A stretch of 64,000 nt of DNA from Vibrio astriarenae. Lineage in GTDB: Bacteria; Pseudomonadota; Gammaproteobacteria; Enterobacterales; Vibrionaceae. Of the stretch, positions 9,445 to 19,270 are shown piece after piece. The notes beneath the pieces are model-generated. The model was not told the DNA's origin, searched no databases, and was given only the letters and a program-made list of their open reading frames with translations. Position numbers and translations under genes: made by a program. Location of the stretch: positions 1,615,008 through 1,679,007 of the forward strand of contig NZ_CP047476.1 of NCBI RefSeq assembly GCF_010587385.1. The letters run 5' to 3'. Position 1 is the stretch's first letter. Each line of letters opens with the position of its first letter.

Positions 9445-11061
9445 ATGAAATTAAAAAACGTCTCCATAAAGCACAAGTTGCTATTTATGGTTTTGGCTGC
9501 TGCCACCCTTATTATCGGAATGAGTATTTTTAATCTGTTCATACAAAAAGAACAGCAGTTGCAAGAGCGGATGGAGAAGCTGGAGCACCAAATAGAAACC
9601 GCAGTGTCTTTGGTTAACTTTTACAAAGGCAGAAGTGATCTGTCGGTTGAAGAGGCGAAACAGCAAGCTTTAGACAGTTTGGCGGCACTGCGCTATGAAG
9701 ATAACAACTATTATTGGATTACCGACACCCGTAATACGCTGGTGATGCATCCACTGCGCCCAACCTCTGTTGGTAATAATATGACTAACGTTCGCGATGG
9801 TGCGGGTCATTACCACTGGCAAGAGATGTCGCAAATTGCTCGCACAACGGGCAAAGGTGGTTTGGACTATACATGGTTATCACCGCAAGGTGAGCTGCAC
9901 GATAAAATCTCATATGTGAGCTATATTCGTGAGTGGGATTGGATTATTGGGTCAGGTTTATTTGTCTCCGATATCGAACAGGCCTTCGTTCGAAATATTC
10001 AGATTCAAATTGCTTTATCTGTCACTATGGTGGGCTTGCTGTTTGCCGCGAGCACAGTGATTGGCAACAGCATTGTTAAACCGATTGAAGAGCTGCTTGG
10101 TATGCTCAAGCGTATTGCAGGCGGTGATCTTACCCAGTCAATCAGACTCAAACGCCAAGATGAGATAGGCGAGTTGGCGAAGGGGTTAGATGACATGCAA
10201 GCGACAATGAAAGAGACGTTGAGTTTGTCACTGCAGACAGCAGAGAAAGCCAGCGCCTTGTCTGAGACGATTGCTTCAACGAGTGAAGAGACCTCCACCA
10301 GTATTCGTTCTCAAAACCTACAGCTAGAACAGCTTTCAACTGCAATGACTGAAATGTCGAGCACAATCAAAGACGTAGCAAGTAATGCGGAGCACACGTC
10401 AGAAAGAACCAATCAAGTGTCAGAACAAGCGGTTGCAGGCAGCGAAAGCATGAACTCAACACTGGGCGCTGTGAATCAAATCGCGTCTTCGATTGAAGGC
10501 ACTTCAGCATTGATGGCAGACCTGAAAAAGGGTGTCGACAACATTGGTGCGGTGGTTCAGGTCATACAAGAAGTATCAGAGCAAACGAACCTGTTAGCAC
10601 TTAATGCTGCCATTGAGGCTGCAAGGGCTGGTGAACAAGGCCGTGGTTTTGCCGTGGTTGCTGACGAGGTGAGAAACCTAGCCAGTCGTACGCAAACATC
10701 GACCAACGAAGTGCAAACTACGATCAATGCGTTGTATGAAAATGCCGATAAAGTACTTACTGTAATGGAAGGCAACAATCAAAATATCGATGCAACTGCA
10801 CAGGTAGCAAACGAGACGAAATCGACGCTCGATTCAATGTTAGGTGAAATGAATCATGCCAGCAGCATGGTGGCGCAAATTGCCGCGGCAGCTGAGCAAC
10901 AGGGTGGTGTTGCGAATGAGATGAGTGAGAATGTCTCAACGATTCATTTATCAGCGGCAGAAATCAGTCAAGCAACCCACAGTCTGGCAGAACAGACGCA
11001 AGAGATGGTGAGTATTGCTGAGGCGCTTAGAGTACAGCTGTCTCACTTTAAAATTAGCTAG
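9445..11061 (+). CDS. Methyl-accepting chemotaxis protein with periplasmic single-Cache domain
   Basis: A classical chemoreceptor. It has TM1 ([18 protein letters not shown]), a periplasmic single-Cache domain of about 150 residues ([26 protein letters not shown]), TM2 (about residues 180-205), HAMP, and the signalling hairpin [18 protein letters not shown] choose the ATG at 9445 (538 residues), because it gives the usual short MKLKN...K start before TM1; an in-frame ATG at 9397 would add 16 residues. Single-Cache receptors often bind small organic acids or amines, but the ligand here is unknown. A terminator follows. Confidence 0.92.
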   Translation: MKLKNVSIKHKLLFMVLAAATLIIGMSIFNLFIQKEQQLQERMEKLEHQIETAVSLVNFYKGRSDLSVEEAKQQALDSLAALRYEDNNYYWITDTRNTLVMHPLRPTSVGNNMTNVRDGAGHYHWQEMSQIARTTGKGGLDYTWLSPQGELHDKISYVSYIREWDWIIGSGLFVSDIEQAFVRNIQIQIALSVTMVGLLFAASTVIGNSIVKPIEELLGMLKRIAGGDLTQSIRLKRQDEIGELAKGLDDMQATMKETLSLSLQTAEKASALSETIASTSEETSTSIRSQNLQLEQLSTAMTEMSSTIKDVASNAEHTSERTNQVSEQAVAGSESMNSTLGAVNQIASSIEGTSALMADLKKGVDNIGAVVQVIQEVSEQTNLLALNAAIEAARAGEQGRGFAVVADEVRNLASRTQTSTNEVQTTINALYENADKVLTVMEGNNQNIDATAQVANETKSTLDSMLGEMNHASSMVAQIAAAAEQQGGVANEMSENVSTIHLSAAEISQATHSLAEQTQEMVSIAEALRVQLSHFKIS

Positions 11062-11084
11062 TTATGTAAGAGAGCGATATGAAT

Positions 11085-11110
11085 AAGGAGTCTTCGAGAC
11101 TCCTTTTTTG
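11085..11110 (+). terminator. Rho-independent terminator after the Cache chemoreceptor
   Basis: AAGGAGTCT - TCG - AGACTCCTT followed by TTTTTG is a perfect 9-base hairpin with a T-tract. Confidence 0.85.
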
Positions 11111-11131
11111 TGTGTGCATCAATAGCGTGTG

Positions 11132-11566
11132 TTACTGAATAAATGAGATAAAGTAGTTGAGCGCGATCATGTCACTGTTGAAATCAATTGTCGCACCTTG
11201 CCCAAGGTTGTGATAAACCAAGTTTGAAGCGAACATCAGTGAGACAACCCAGCTATCGTCACTGTATTTGTAGTCAAGTACACCTGCGCCGATACCAATG
11301 CTAGCATTGCCGTGTTCAAACGGCTGAACTGGAATACTGAAACCCGCAGAGGCGGTATGGTAGTTCTTGAAGTCGGATGCGGCTTTTGTGTATAGCTTAC
11401 CCGGTTGGTTGTACATGATACTGCCGTGTAGGCGCATATCATCTTCCCATTGCTGATCAATCTCTTTTTCACCGAAGTGGAAGCCCACGCCCACGCCGAT
11501 TTGTTGATTTGCCACTGCGCTAAATGAGAGACCCATTAGCAGGATTAATTGAACGATGTACTTCAT
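11132..11566 (-). CDS. Small secreted, possibly outer-membrane beta-strand-rich protein
   Basis: I take the ATG at 11566 (144 residues), because it opens a good signal peptide (MKYIVQLILLMGLSFSAVANQ); a longer in-frame start at 11623 would bury it. The mature part alternates Gly/aromatic residues (IGVGVGFHFG, ASIGIGAGVLDYKY) as in small beta-barrel or lipocalin-like envelope proteins. No family is recognised and no function is assigned. It stands alone, convergent with the chemoreceptor gene. Confidence 0.65.
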   Translation of the reverse strand: MKYIVQLILLMGLSFSAVANQQIGVGVGFHFGEKEIDQQWEDDMRLHGSIMYNQPGKLYTKAASDFKNYHTASAGFSIPVQPFEHGNASIGIGAGVLDYKYSDDSWVVSLMFASNLVYHNLGQGATIDFNSDMIALNYFISFIQ

Positions 11567-11868
11567 GTCTGCAGAAAAAATTGTATAAAAAAGTGGCGCA
11601 ATCTTAATACAAACAGGGGGCAATAATAAGTGTAAAACCCATCAGTCCGGCTTATGTATGTGGTGTGAGTTTTTTGTAATTAAGCTTCTGATATTTATGG
11701 TTATTATTTGTTGAATGACGTTTCAGAGTTGCTTTGTGTTTATATTTAGAAACACTTTAGTTGAGCTCTTTGTCATTAAATGACCTTGCGATGATGTTGT
11801 TGATCTTAGTTAAGGTCCCTATGACTGACCGTGATAGGGTAGTTGGAAGTATTTCTTAGGAGAGCGAT
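11567..11868. other. Intergenic region, divergent promoters
   Basis: About 300 AT-rich bases between the divergent secreted-protein gene and the DUF6868-like gene. I see no additional ORF, repeat or clear operator; it presumably holds the two promoters. Confidence 0.5.
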
Positions 11869-12114
11869 ATGTTGGAAATTAACGTGCTAACTGAGTTTTT
11901 AGGCTGGTGTACAGTGCTGAATTTGGGTCTGTTAGCGCTATCGAGTGTCTTGATGTCAATGTTGCGGCCGCAAATCGCCTCTTTTCATAGCCGAGTTTCT
12001 GCACTTAGTGAGAAGGAGCTAAATGTCGCCTACTTTCGCTATTTGAGTCACTATAAGATAGTGACCTTAGTGTTTAATGTGGTTCCTTATTTAGCCTTGA
12101 AGATCATGAGCTAG
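11869..12114 (+). CDS. Small two-helix membrane protein, DUF6868-like
   Basis: An 81-residue protein with hydrophobic helices at about residues 13-33 and 62-78 separated by a basic loop. The N-terminus (LTEFLGWCTVLN) and the end (LVFNVVPYLAL) match my recollection of the DUF6868 family common in marine bacteria. The start is supported by TTAGGAG seven bases upstream. Function unknown; a terminator follows, so it is monocistronic. Confidence 0.75.
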   Translation: MLEINVLTEFLGWCTVLNLGLLALSSVLMSMLRPQIASFHSRVSALSEKELNVAYFRYLSHYKIVTLVFNVVPYLALKIMS

Positions 12115-12133
12115 AATGCTGTACATAGAGTAA

Positions 12134-12157
12134 AAACCGCAGTGATGACTGCGGTTT
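12134..12157 (+). terminator. Terminator after the DUF6868-like gene
   Basis: AAACCGCAGT - GATG - ACTGCGGTTT is a perfect 10-base hairpin followed by GTTGTTTT. It probably also serves the convergent crotonase gene. Confidence 0.75.
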
Positions 12158-12181
12158 GTTGTTTTGGGGCAAAATAATCAT

Positions 12182-13033
12182 TTACTCATCGTTGACGTTT
12201 TGAATGTCGATGACCAGTTTTTCCCAATTATGTTGATTGTTTAGGTCGAACTGTGCCCCTTGCTCATCAGCCCAAGTAAAACGTGTAATGGCAGATGTTT
12301 GGCTGGTGGCTTGGTATAACCAGTAGGCTTCGGCTTTTAGTGCCTCTTCGATCGGCTTATCAATGGACTCATACACCGTCTGTTTACAGGCATTAATTGA
12401 TTCTGCTGGGAACTGAGCGATGCGGCGTGCAAGGTTCTCTACATATTCTCCGATTTCATCTGGCTCTAATGCTTTGTTGATGGTGCCATAGGCTTCGGCT
12501 TCATCAGCGTCAAAGTCACGAGCACTTAGGATGATCTCCAAAGCGCGGCCAAGACCAGCTTGACGAGCCATTCGCGAAGCACCGCCGCCGCAAGGCAAGA
12601 TGCCCATTGCCACTTCCATCTGCATGAATTTGTATTTTCCTCGCGCTGCAAAGCGCATATCACAGGCAAGGGCAAACTCGTGACCACCACCTCGGGCATA
12701 ACCTTCGAGTTTTGCAATTGTCGCTTGAGGCAGTTTACTGATACGTTCTAACACCGCTTGAAGGTCTAGCAGCTTCGCTTCGTCGCGTGAAACCGCTTGT
12801 TTTGACATATCTCGCAGCAGGTTAGTGTCGTAGTGACAGACCCAGATGTCAGGGTTGGCAGATTGGAAAACAACGACTTTTACCGTTCTATCACGCTCTA
12901 ATCTCAACGCTAGGCTACTTAAATCAGCCAGCATCTCTTGCCCTTGTACATTGACCGGAGGGAAGTCAAATGTAACCCAAGCAATGCCGTTATCGATGTC
13001 TACTTTGAATGTGGTGAAGTTTTTGTATTCCAT
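12182..13033 (-). CDS. Crotonase / enoyl-CoA hydratase-isomerase family protein
   Basis: A 283-residue crotonase-fold enzyme from the ATG at 13033. The frame is open 52 codons further up to 13189, but that extension runs into the divergent regulator's promoter and is unlike the family. The oxyanion-hole region reads IAKLEGYARGGGHEFALACD, with the second part in GILPCGGGASRMARQAG. It acts on a CoA thioester in the cytoplasm; the reaction is not fixed by sequence. The divergent LysR gene starts about 160 bases away and is the obvious candidate regulator. Confidence 0.85.
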   Translation of the reverse strand: MEYKNFTTFKVDIDNGIAWVTFDFPPVNVQGQEMLADLSSLALRLERDRTVKVVVFQSANPDIWVCHYDTNLLRDMSKQAVSRDEAKLLDLQAVLERISKLPQATIAKLEGYARGGGHEFALACDMRFAARGKYKFMQMEVAMGILPCGGGASRMARQAGLGRALEIILSARDFDADEAEAYGTINKALEPDEIGEYVENLARRIAQFPAESINACKQTVYESIDKPIEEALKAEAYWLYQATSQTSAITRFTWADEQGAQFDLNNQHNWEKLVIDIQNVNDE

Positions 13034-13194
13034 GGCCTTGACCCTTGTTGTTGTGTGCCACATAAACTTAGGTTGTGAGCATGAATTCTTGTATGGGCTA
13101 TATTGGAAAAGAGAATTCGCATTATCGATATAATCTTGGCGTACTTTTTCTCGTACGAATCTGGTTGCTATAATCGTGTAAAGAGACAATGTAA

Positions 13195-14106
13195 ATGGAT
13201 ATTGAGAGTCTAAAGCTGTTCGTGAAAGTCGCAGAGACGCTCAATATTAGTGCTGCCGGTAGAGCACTAGGGTTAGCCCCAGCAATGGCTAGCGCGCGTA
13301 TCGCAAAACTAGAAAGTTATTTGGGGGCTGACCTCTTCCACCGCTCTACTCGACGTGTTGCCCTATCAACTGAAGGGGAGTATTTTCTTCCTCATGCAAT
13401 CAGTATCTTAGCTCAACATGACACAGTGATGGATGTCATTGGCGCGGAAAGTCAGCAACTGGCCGGCACCATTCGTTTCGCCTCTTCCAGTACATTTGCC
13501 CAGCTATATGTAGTGCCTTTGCTACCCGCTTTTTTCGAGCGCTACCCTAATATCAATTTTGATATGCGATTGGGAGACCGACCGATCAACATTATTGAAG
13601 ATGGCATTGATTTAGCACTAAGGAGTTCTACCGTCGATGATTCAGGGCTTCGGGCAAGAAAGCTGGCTACCGACAAAAGAATACTTTGCGCGTCCCCAGA
13701 TTATCTTTCTCGTCATGGACATATCTCTGTACCCGCGGATTTAGAGCACCACCATATCATCAGTTTTAAAGAACGAAAGCCGAGAATAATGCGCTCCTCA
13801 CACTCGGCCCAGGAGAGTGTCTTCCCACCCACCGAGTGCAGTGCCAGGCTGATATGCGATGACGGGACGAGCATGCGCCTTGCGACATTGAACGGTGTGG
13901 GTGTATCGATGAACTCTTTCTGGAGTGTGGCTGCTGAGCTTAAGCAAGGAAGATTGGTGCAGGTATTGTCAGACTATGAAGTAGACGAAGAAACGAACAT
14001 CTGGTTGGTATACCCAAAAGCCAATGCTTTGAGTGGCAAAGTGAGAGTGTTTATCGACTTCTTGGTGGAGAAGATAGGTGATCCCCCTGTTTGGGAGCGA
14101 GACTAG
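13195..14106 (+). CDS. LysR-family transcriptional regulator
   Basis: A 303-residue LysR protein with the N-terminal winged HTH (MDIESLKLFVKVAETLNISAA, residues 1-60) and a substrate-binding domain from about residue 90. The form resembles the AaeR/DsdC-like group that begins with DLF...FH-RSTR. It is transcribed away from the crotonase gene and may control it; the effector is unknown. Confidence 0.9.
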   Translation: MDIESLKLFVKVAETLNISAAGRALGLAPAMASARIAKLESYLGADLFHRSTRRVALSTEGEYFLPHAISILAQHDTVMDVIGAESQQLAGTIRFASSSTFAQLYVVPLLPAFFERYPNINFDMRLGDRPINIIEDGIDLALRSSTVDDSGLRARKLATDKRILCASPDYLSRHGHISVPADLEHHHIISFKERKPRIMRSSHSAQESVFPPTECSARLICDDGTSMRLATLNGVGVSMNSFWSVAAELKQGRLVQVLSDYEVDEETNIWLVYPKANALSGKVRVFIDFLVEKIGDPPVWERD

Positions 14107-14134
14107 TGCCTGTTGGCTCAACCAGGCAGGCACT
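14105..14134. terminator. Hairpin between convergent LysR and DMT genes
   Basis: AGTGCCTG / CAGGCACT arms with further inner pairing (TTGG/CCA) lie between the two stops and can act as a shared terminator. Confidence 0.6.
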
Positions 14135-14145
14135 ATTTAATTTGC

Positions 14146-15036
14146 CTACTTAATGAGTTTGAGCTGACGTCCAAATACGTTGATTAACGCACCCGTGACA
14201 ATTAAACCGCCCCCCATGTAAGTCCAGATAGATGGAATCTCATTAAATACCCATACTCCGATAAGGGCAGAGAAGACAATTTGGATGTAAGAGTACGCGG
14301 AGGCTTGTCCGGCCGCTTGAGTTTGCATCGCTTTGGTGAGGCCGTATTGCCCGATTTGGGTGAAAATTCCAATCAACACCAAGATAAACGTGAGATAAAG
14401 GCTTGGCATAACAAAGTCATTCCAAGTCAGCATGATGGAGGTGGGTAAAGCAACCAGTGGGAAGTAGAAGATAATCACTGAGCTGTCTTCGGTGCGGCTA
14501 AGCTTGCGAACAATAATGTAAGCAATGGAGCTACCCATCGCGCCCAACAGGGCGATCATCACGCTAAACAATGGCAAGTCTTCGGCCTGGTTGCCAGCCA
14601 TGTTGGGTTGCACGATAACGAATAAGCCAAGAATACAGAGGCCAATACAGATGAGCGTTGGCAATTGAATACGCTCTTTGAGGAACAGCAAACCGAGTAG
14701 AGCAGTAGACACTGGATGAACGTATTGCAAAATAGTGGCTTCGGCGAGAGGCAAAGTGGTGACTGAGTAGTACACACACATCAGTGCCATCGTGCCGACG
14801 GTGCCCCGTGCAAGTAGTAGCTTACGGTTGTTACCCCAAATCGAGATGCGCTTACGCTTGACATCTAGGTAGCTCAAAATGAGTGAAACTAGGGCTCTTG
14901 CCGCCACGATTTCAAACACAGGAATGCCATAGGTGCTGACATATTTAACGCAGGCAGACATCAGGGCAAAGCCTAGTGCCGAGAGCAGCATGTAGCGAAC
15001 GCCCGTGGGGAGCAGGGCAATTGGGTTTAAGGTCAT
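14146..15036 (-). CDS. DMT-superfamily (EamA) inner-membrane transporter
   Basis: A 296-residue protein of ten hydrophobic helices in two EamA repeats. The first repeat carries LPLAEATILQYVHPVSTALLG and the second QASAYSYIQIVFSALIG, the typical DMT signature positions. EamA proteins export metabolites such as amino acids or drugs; the substrate is unknown. It lies downstream of yibL on the same strand but a stem-loop separates them. Confidence 0.88.
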   Translation of the reverse strand: MTLNPIALLPTGVRYMLLSALGFALMSACVKYVSTYGIPVFEIVAARALVSLILSYLDVKRKRISIWGNNRKLLLARGTVGTMALMCVYYSVTTLPLAEATILQYVHPVSTALLGLLFLKERIQLPTLICIGLCILGLFVIVQPNMAGNQAEDLPLFSVMIALLGAMGSSIAYIIVRKLSRTEDSSVIIFYFPLVALPTSIMLTWNDFVMPSLYLTFILVLIGIFTQIGQYGLTKAMQTQAAGQASAYSYIQIVFSALIGVWVFNEIPSIWTYMGGGLIVTGALINVFGRQLKLIK

Positions 15037-15071
15037 TACGAACTCTGGTTTTTATAGGAACAGATGTTAAA

Positions 15072-15094
15072 AGGACAGGCAAAATGCCTGTCCT
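15072..15094 (-). terminator. Stem-loop between yibL and the DMT gene
   Basis: AGGACAGGCA - AAA - TGCCTGTCCT is a perfect 10-base hairpin just beyond the yibL stop. No long T-run follows, so termination may be partial. Confidence 0.55.
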
Positions 15095-15126
15095 GAAACT
15101 CGATCAATTTGCAATGAAATTGAACA

Positions 15127-15483
15127 TTAGAACTTCTTAGGCGCGAATCCTGTCATCACTTCCAGACGTAGCTCTTTACCAAGTTTTGTCATTGGGTGTA
15201 CAACTACTAGACCGCGCACTGACTTTTTCAGTTTACCCATGTCTGCCTGCTCTGCTTTGGTGATTTCACGCTTGAACGGCATATCGAGCAGACTCTTGCG
15301 CTCTTTGTTCATATCGTAGCTCATCTTGTGTTTTAGGGAGCTTGCTTTCTTAGTCAGTTTATCCAAGTCATCGGTAAATTTTGTAATCATTTCCTGATCA
15401 CCGCGAGACTTTGCCGCGTCAAGTTTACGCTGACAAGTGTTAATGCGGTTGTTGAGGTTCTGTAGCTCTTGTTTAATTTTCAT
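15127..15483 (-). CDS. yibL: YibL-family ribosome-associated protein
   Basis: A 118-residue, highly charged coiled-coil protein. Its C-terminal part (ITKAEQADMGKLKKSVRG, then LVVVHPMT) is almost the same as the conserved stretch I know from E. coli YibL, a protein reported with ribosomes. The N-terminal half is a predicted coiled coil (residues 1-60). The exact role is unknown. It stands between the P-type ATPase and the DMT gene. Confidence 0.88.
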   Translation of the reverse strand: MKIKQELQNLNNRINTCQRKLDAAKSRGDQEMITKFTDDLDKLTKKASSLKHKMSYDMNKERKSLLDMPFKREITKAEQADMGKLKKSVRGLVVVHPMTKLGKELRLEVMTGFAPKKF

Positions 15484-15624
15484 CTGTATCGTCTCGGTGA
15501 ATCAGAAAAGGGAGGCGAGTCTAGCACAAGCACTCGCGTTGTTCTAATTGTAGACGCGTTAATAAATGAGCGTAGGGCTCAATATGACAGAACCCTACAC
15601 AAATGGATTAAAGGAGCTTTTGGA

Positions 15625-18381
15625 TTAAAGAAACTTTACCCGAGTCAGCTCTTTGATTGCAGAAAGAGCAAACGTTGGCAGGGCAGCACCGATAATAATA
15701 CCAATTAAGTGTTCTGTACTCAGAGCTTGAGTGTTAAACACTAGCTGGCCTAGCTCGGTATACACAACACCAAGAGAAAGCGTTGTGGAGATAGCGATTG
15801 CCGCAAGCAAATACGGGTTAGTAAACGGTGCAATTCGATAAAGCGTTGTCATCGAACGACTATCGAATAAGTGCCACAGCTGACCAAAAATCAGCGCAGT
15901 AAAGGCCGCCGTTTGTGCATATTCCGCAGTTTGATTGTGGCTAAGCATCCAGCTAAACACACAGTAGCTCAATCCACCAAGGGCAAGACCACGAATAATG
16001 ATCTGCATGCCAAGGCCGTCTGAGAAGAAGCCTTGATCACGCTTACGCGGTTTACGCTGCATCACGTTACGCTCTTCAGGCTCCATACCTAACGCCAGTG
16101 CTGGAATTCCATCTGAAATCAGGTTAACCCATAAGATCATCAGTGGTGTGAGAGGAAGCACCACTTCTGGTCCCATGCATAGGAAGGCAAATAGGATCAC
16201 AGACACTTCCGCCACGTTGGCGGTGAGCGCTTGACGGATAAATTTACGCAGGTTGTCGTAAATCTTTCGGCCTTGGCGCACCGCTTTTACAATGGTGCTA
16301 AAGTCATCATCAAGTAGAATCAGGTCACCAGAGTCTTTCGCCACGGAGGTTCCGGTTATGCCCATTGCCACACCGATATCTGCAGCTCGAAGTGCAGGAG
16401 CATCGTTCACACCATCACCGGTCATCGCAGCCACCTCGTTGTTGGCTTGCTGAGCCTTTACGATTCTCAGCTTATGCTCTGGCGTCACTCGAGCATAAAC
16501 GGCGATGGTTGGACAGATCTTCTCTAAGTCGTGATCCGTCATCTCATCGAGCTCAGCACCCGTGATCACCTTGTCATCAGCATTACGAATCATGCCAATA
16601 TTTCTGGCAATGGCTTTGGCCGTTGCAGCATGATCACCTGTGATCATTACCGTTTTCAGTCCCGCATCGTGACATTCTTGGATGGCTGCTTTCACTTCAG
16701 GACGTGGTGGGTCCATGATGCCAAAGATACTCAGTACGGTGAGCTGTTTCTCTAGCTCTTCTGCTTCAAGCTCGATGTCACTCTCATTAATAAATCGGTA
16801 ACCGACAGCAAGAGTACGCAATGCTTGTTGTGCGAAATTGTCTATCACTCCATTGAAGCAGACATTAGCAACCTTGGTTGTCTTATCATGATCTTTACGG
16901 TCTTCAGCATGTCTTGTCGGTAGCAGCGGCAGTGATTGTTGTGTATCAACACTCCCTTTTGCTGCTTTAGTTAGCATCACATCGGGTGCGCCTGCTGATG
17001 CGACAAAGTAGCGGCCTAGAGGATCGCGAACAATGGCAGAACCCAGCTTTCTCGTAGAGTCAAAAGGGAGCTTACGAACAATTTTATAGCCCACTTTTTC
17101 AGTCAATGCTGAAAGGGTAATCCCTGCTTTTTTTGCGGCAACAATCAGTGCACCGTTGGTTGGGCTGCCATTCACTGCCCAGTTACCATCATGATTAGAA
17201 AGCTCAGCATCATTACACAGCGTGCTGACAACCAGCGCTGTGGTAATCACATCATTCTCGTGTAGGTCTTGTGCACCGTTTTGAGGAACAAATCGACCGG
17301 AAGGGTCAAAGCCACTTCCAGTGATCCACCAGTACTTACCACTAACGTCAAAGGCTTCGGTTACCTGCATTTGGTTTTGGGTTAGAGTCCCGGTTTTGTC
17401 AGAGCAGATGACGGTTGTAGAGCCTAAAGTCTCTATTGCGGACAAGTGCTTGGCTAGGGCATTGCTTTTAGCCATCTTGTTAGAGCCCATGGTCAATACA
17501 ATGGTAAGAACCGTCGGTAGGCCTTCAGGAATGGCAGCCACTGAAAGTGATATACCAGTGGTTAGGATATCAAGCCAATCCATGCCATAGCGATAGCCAA
17601 TCAAACAGATAACCGCAACCACTGAGAGGCCTGCAATTAGAAGAATTTTCGCCAATGTGTCCATACGCACTTGCATTGGAGAGCGAGTTTCTTCGGTAGA
17701 ATCAAGCATTTCTGCAATATGGCCGACTTCTGTTTGCATACCGATGGACGTGACGACACCAACTCCGTTTCCTCCAGTGACTTGAGTGGTCATAAAGCCC
17801 ATGTTGGTGCGATCTCCCAGTGAGATGTTTTCATCTTCTAAAACGGTATTCGCTTTTTGTACTGGCTCTGATTCACCGGTTAGCGCTGCTTCATCAATCG
17901 ACAAGTTGTGCGTTTCCAGTAGGCGCATGTCGGCGGCTAAGATGTCACCTGTTTTGATTTTTACAATGTCTCCGGGAACGAGTTCAATCGCAGGAATGTC
18001 GACCCAGCGACCTTCTCTGCGAACCTCAGCCGATGGGGCTGCCATCTGCTGGAGTGCTTCCATACTTTTATTCGCTTTGTATTCCTGCCAAAACGAGATT
18101 CCCGTGTTGATGAGAATGATCACCGCAATCGCGATCGCATCAACCAGGTGTCCGGTGAGCCCTGAAACGATGCTGCCCACCAGTAGGATGTAGACGAGAG
18201 GGTTCTTAAACTGCTCGAAATAGATTGCCCAAGCAGATTTTTTGGCTTGGGTTGTGATTTCATTCTTACCAAATGAATTGTATCTAGCGTCAATTTGCTT
18301 CGGAGAAAGGCCTTTCGAAACGTCGACTTTGAGTTTACTGATGACACTCGAACAGGAGAGAGTATGCCAACTTGTGCTCAT
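15625..18381 (-). CDS. P-type (type IIA, calcium-type) cation-transporting ATPase
   Basis: The 918-residue protein has all P-ATPase landmarks: TGES in the actuator domain, the phosphorylation loop ICSDKTGTLT (about residue 330), the hinge MTGDGVNDAPAL, M4 with PEGLPTVL, and M6 with WVNLISDGIPALALG. PEGLP together with NL(x)(S/T)DGxPA is the pattern of SERCA/PMR1-like calcium pumps, so export of Ca2+ (or Mn2+) is likely. The cytosolic N-terminus is a cation_ATPase_N domain. Its start lies 64 bases after mdtI on the same strand, suggesting an mdtJ-mdtI-ATPase transcript. Confidence 0.9.
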   Translation of the reverse strand: MSTSWHTLSCSSVISKLKVDVSKGLSPKQIDARYNSFGKNEITTQAKKSAWAIYFEQFKNPLVYILLVGSIVSGLTGHLVDAIAIAVIILINTGISFWQEYKANKSMEALQQMAAPSAEVRREGRWVDIPAIELVPGDIVKIKTGDILAADMRLLETHNLSIDEAALTGESEPVQKANTVLEDENISLGDRTNMGFMTTQVTGGNGVGVVTSIGMQTEVGHIAEMLDSTEETRSPMQVRMDTLAKILLIAGLSVVAVICLIGYRYGMDWLDILTTGISLSVAAIPEGLPTVLTIVLTMGSNKMAKSNALAKHLSAIETLGSTTVICSDKTGTLTQNQMQVTEAFDVSGKYWWITGSGFDPSGRFVPQNGAQDLHENDVITTALVVSTLCNDAELSNHDGNWAVNGSPTNGALIVAAKKAGITLSALTEKVGYKIVRKLPFDSTRKLGSAIVRDPLGRYFVASAGAPDVMLTKAAKGSVDTQQSLPLLPTRHAEDRKDHDKTTKVANVCFNGVIDNFAQQALRTLAVGYRFINESDIELEAEELEKQLTVLSIFGIMDPPRPEVKAAIQECHDAGLKTVMITGDHAATAKAIARNIGMIRNADDKVITGAELDEMTDHDLEKICPTIAVYARVTPEHKLRIVKAQQANNEVAAMTGDGVNDAPALRAADIGVAMGITGTSVAKDSGDLILLDDDFSTIVKAVRQGRKIYDNLRKFIRQALTANVAEVSVILFAFLCMGPEVVLPLTPLMILWVNLISDGIPALALGMEPEERNVMQRKPRKRDQGFFSDGLGMQIIIRGLALGGLSYCVFSWMLSHNQTAEYAQTAAFTALIFGQLWHLFDSRSMTTLYRIAPFTNPYLLAAIAISTTLSLGVVYTELGQLVFNTQALSTEHLIGIIIGAALPTFALSAIKELTRVKFL

Positions 18382-18445
18382 AATTTTGCTTCCGGGTTTG
18401 AGAAAGCCCTAGTGGATAGCTAGGGCTGAATAGAAAAGGGTTGGG

Positions 18446-18775
18446 TTACGCTGACTTGAGGACAACAACCGCAGCGATAACGGTAAAGATACCCGCCCAA
18501 CCAATAGGCTTAAGCTTCTGACCTAGTAGGAAGTACCCACCAAGTGCCGTACCCAAAATACCAATGGCTCCCCAAGTTGCGTACGCAACCGCAAGGTCAA
18601 TGCCTTTTACTGCTTGTGCAAGCAGTGTAAAAGCGCCAAGCACTAGGAAGATGGCAGTGAAACCGTATTTCTTGATTTCAAAGCCTTTTGACTTTGATAG
18701 GTACATGTTAGCGACAATGTCTAGAAGAGCCGCAATAACAACAAACGCAAAGTAAATATTAAAAATTGGGTGCAT
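18446..18775 (-). CDS. mdtI: Small multidrug resistance protein, MdtI-like polyamine exporter subunit
   Basis: A 109-residue SMR protein with four helices. The conserved region LAQAVKGIDLAVAYATWGA closely follows the E. coli MdtI sequence as I remember it, and LDIVANMYLSKS matches its first helix. MdtI and MdtJ form a heteromeric spermidine exporter in E. coli. It follows mdtJ by ten bases. Confidence 0.85.
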   Translation of the reverse strand: MHPIFNIYFAFVVIAALLDIVANMYLSKSKGFEIKKYGFTAIFLVLGAFTLLAQAVKGIDLAVAYATWGAIGILGTALGGYFLLGQKLKPIGWAGIFTVIAAVVVLKSA

Positions 18776-18785
18776 TTTTTAGCTC

Positions 18786-19160
18786 CTATTTGTTCATCGT
18801 GATGTGTTCGTCTTTCGAAGGGCAAGGCATTGGTTCGTGCTCTTCACCCAGCGTTACCATCACGACACCAGCAACGACTAATGCGAGGCCGAATAACTCT
18901 TGACCGCTTAAATCTGAACCGAAGTAGAAAATGGAGACGACGGTAATCAGAGCTATTCCCAGCCCTTCCCAGCAGGCATAAGCCACACCGATAGCAATTT
19001 TTTTTGCAGCCAGTGCTAAGAAGTAATAAGAGATGGCGATAAGTACATACATAAGGCCGTAATTAAATAGGCTTCCACTTTGACCAGCGATATTCATTGA
19101 GCTTGTGCCAGCTACTTCAGAAATAATGGCTAGTAAGAGAAAGAATCGTGCAATAATCAT
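18786..19160 (-). CDS. mdtJ: Small multidrug resistance protein, MdtJ-like polyamine exporter subunit
   Basis: A 124-residue SMR protein with the membrane-embedded glutamate in ISEVAGTSSMNIAG and the conserved KKIAIGVAYACWEGLG, both characteristic of MdtJ. It forms a gene pair with mdtI directly downstream. The C-terminal tail (EEHEPMPCPSKDEH) is cytosolic and hydrophilic. A LysR gene on the same strand lies 110 bases upstream and may regulate the pair. Confidence 0.85.
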   Translation of the reverse strand: MIIARFFLLLAIISEVAGTSSMNIAGQSGSLFNYGLMYVLIAISYYFLALAAKKIAIGVAYACWEGLGIALITVVSIFYFGSDLSGQELFGLALVVAGVVMVTLGEEHEPMPCPSKDEHITMNK

Positions 19161-19270
19161 TGTTTCCTCTACAGGTATATATAATAAAGAGATGCAACGC
19201 TCTGTGTCGTTGCATCGACAATATAAAGATTACCTAAAAATGAGTTTTGATAATGAATAACTGCTATTCG

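Noticed and set aside
13034..13189. Extended N-terminus of the crotonase
   Set aside because: The extra 52 codons are unlike the family and occupy the divergent LysR promoter; the ATG at 13033 is preferred.
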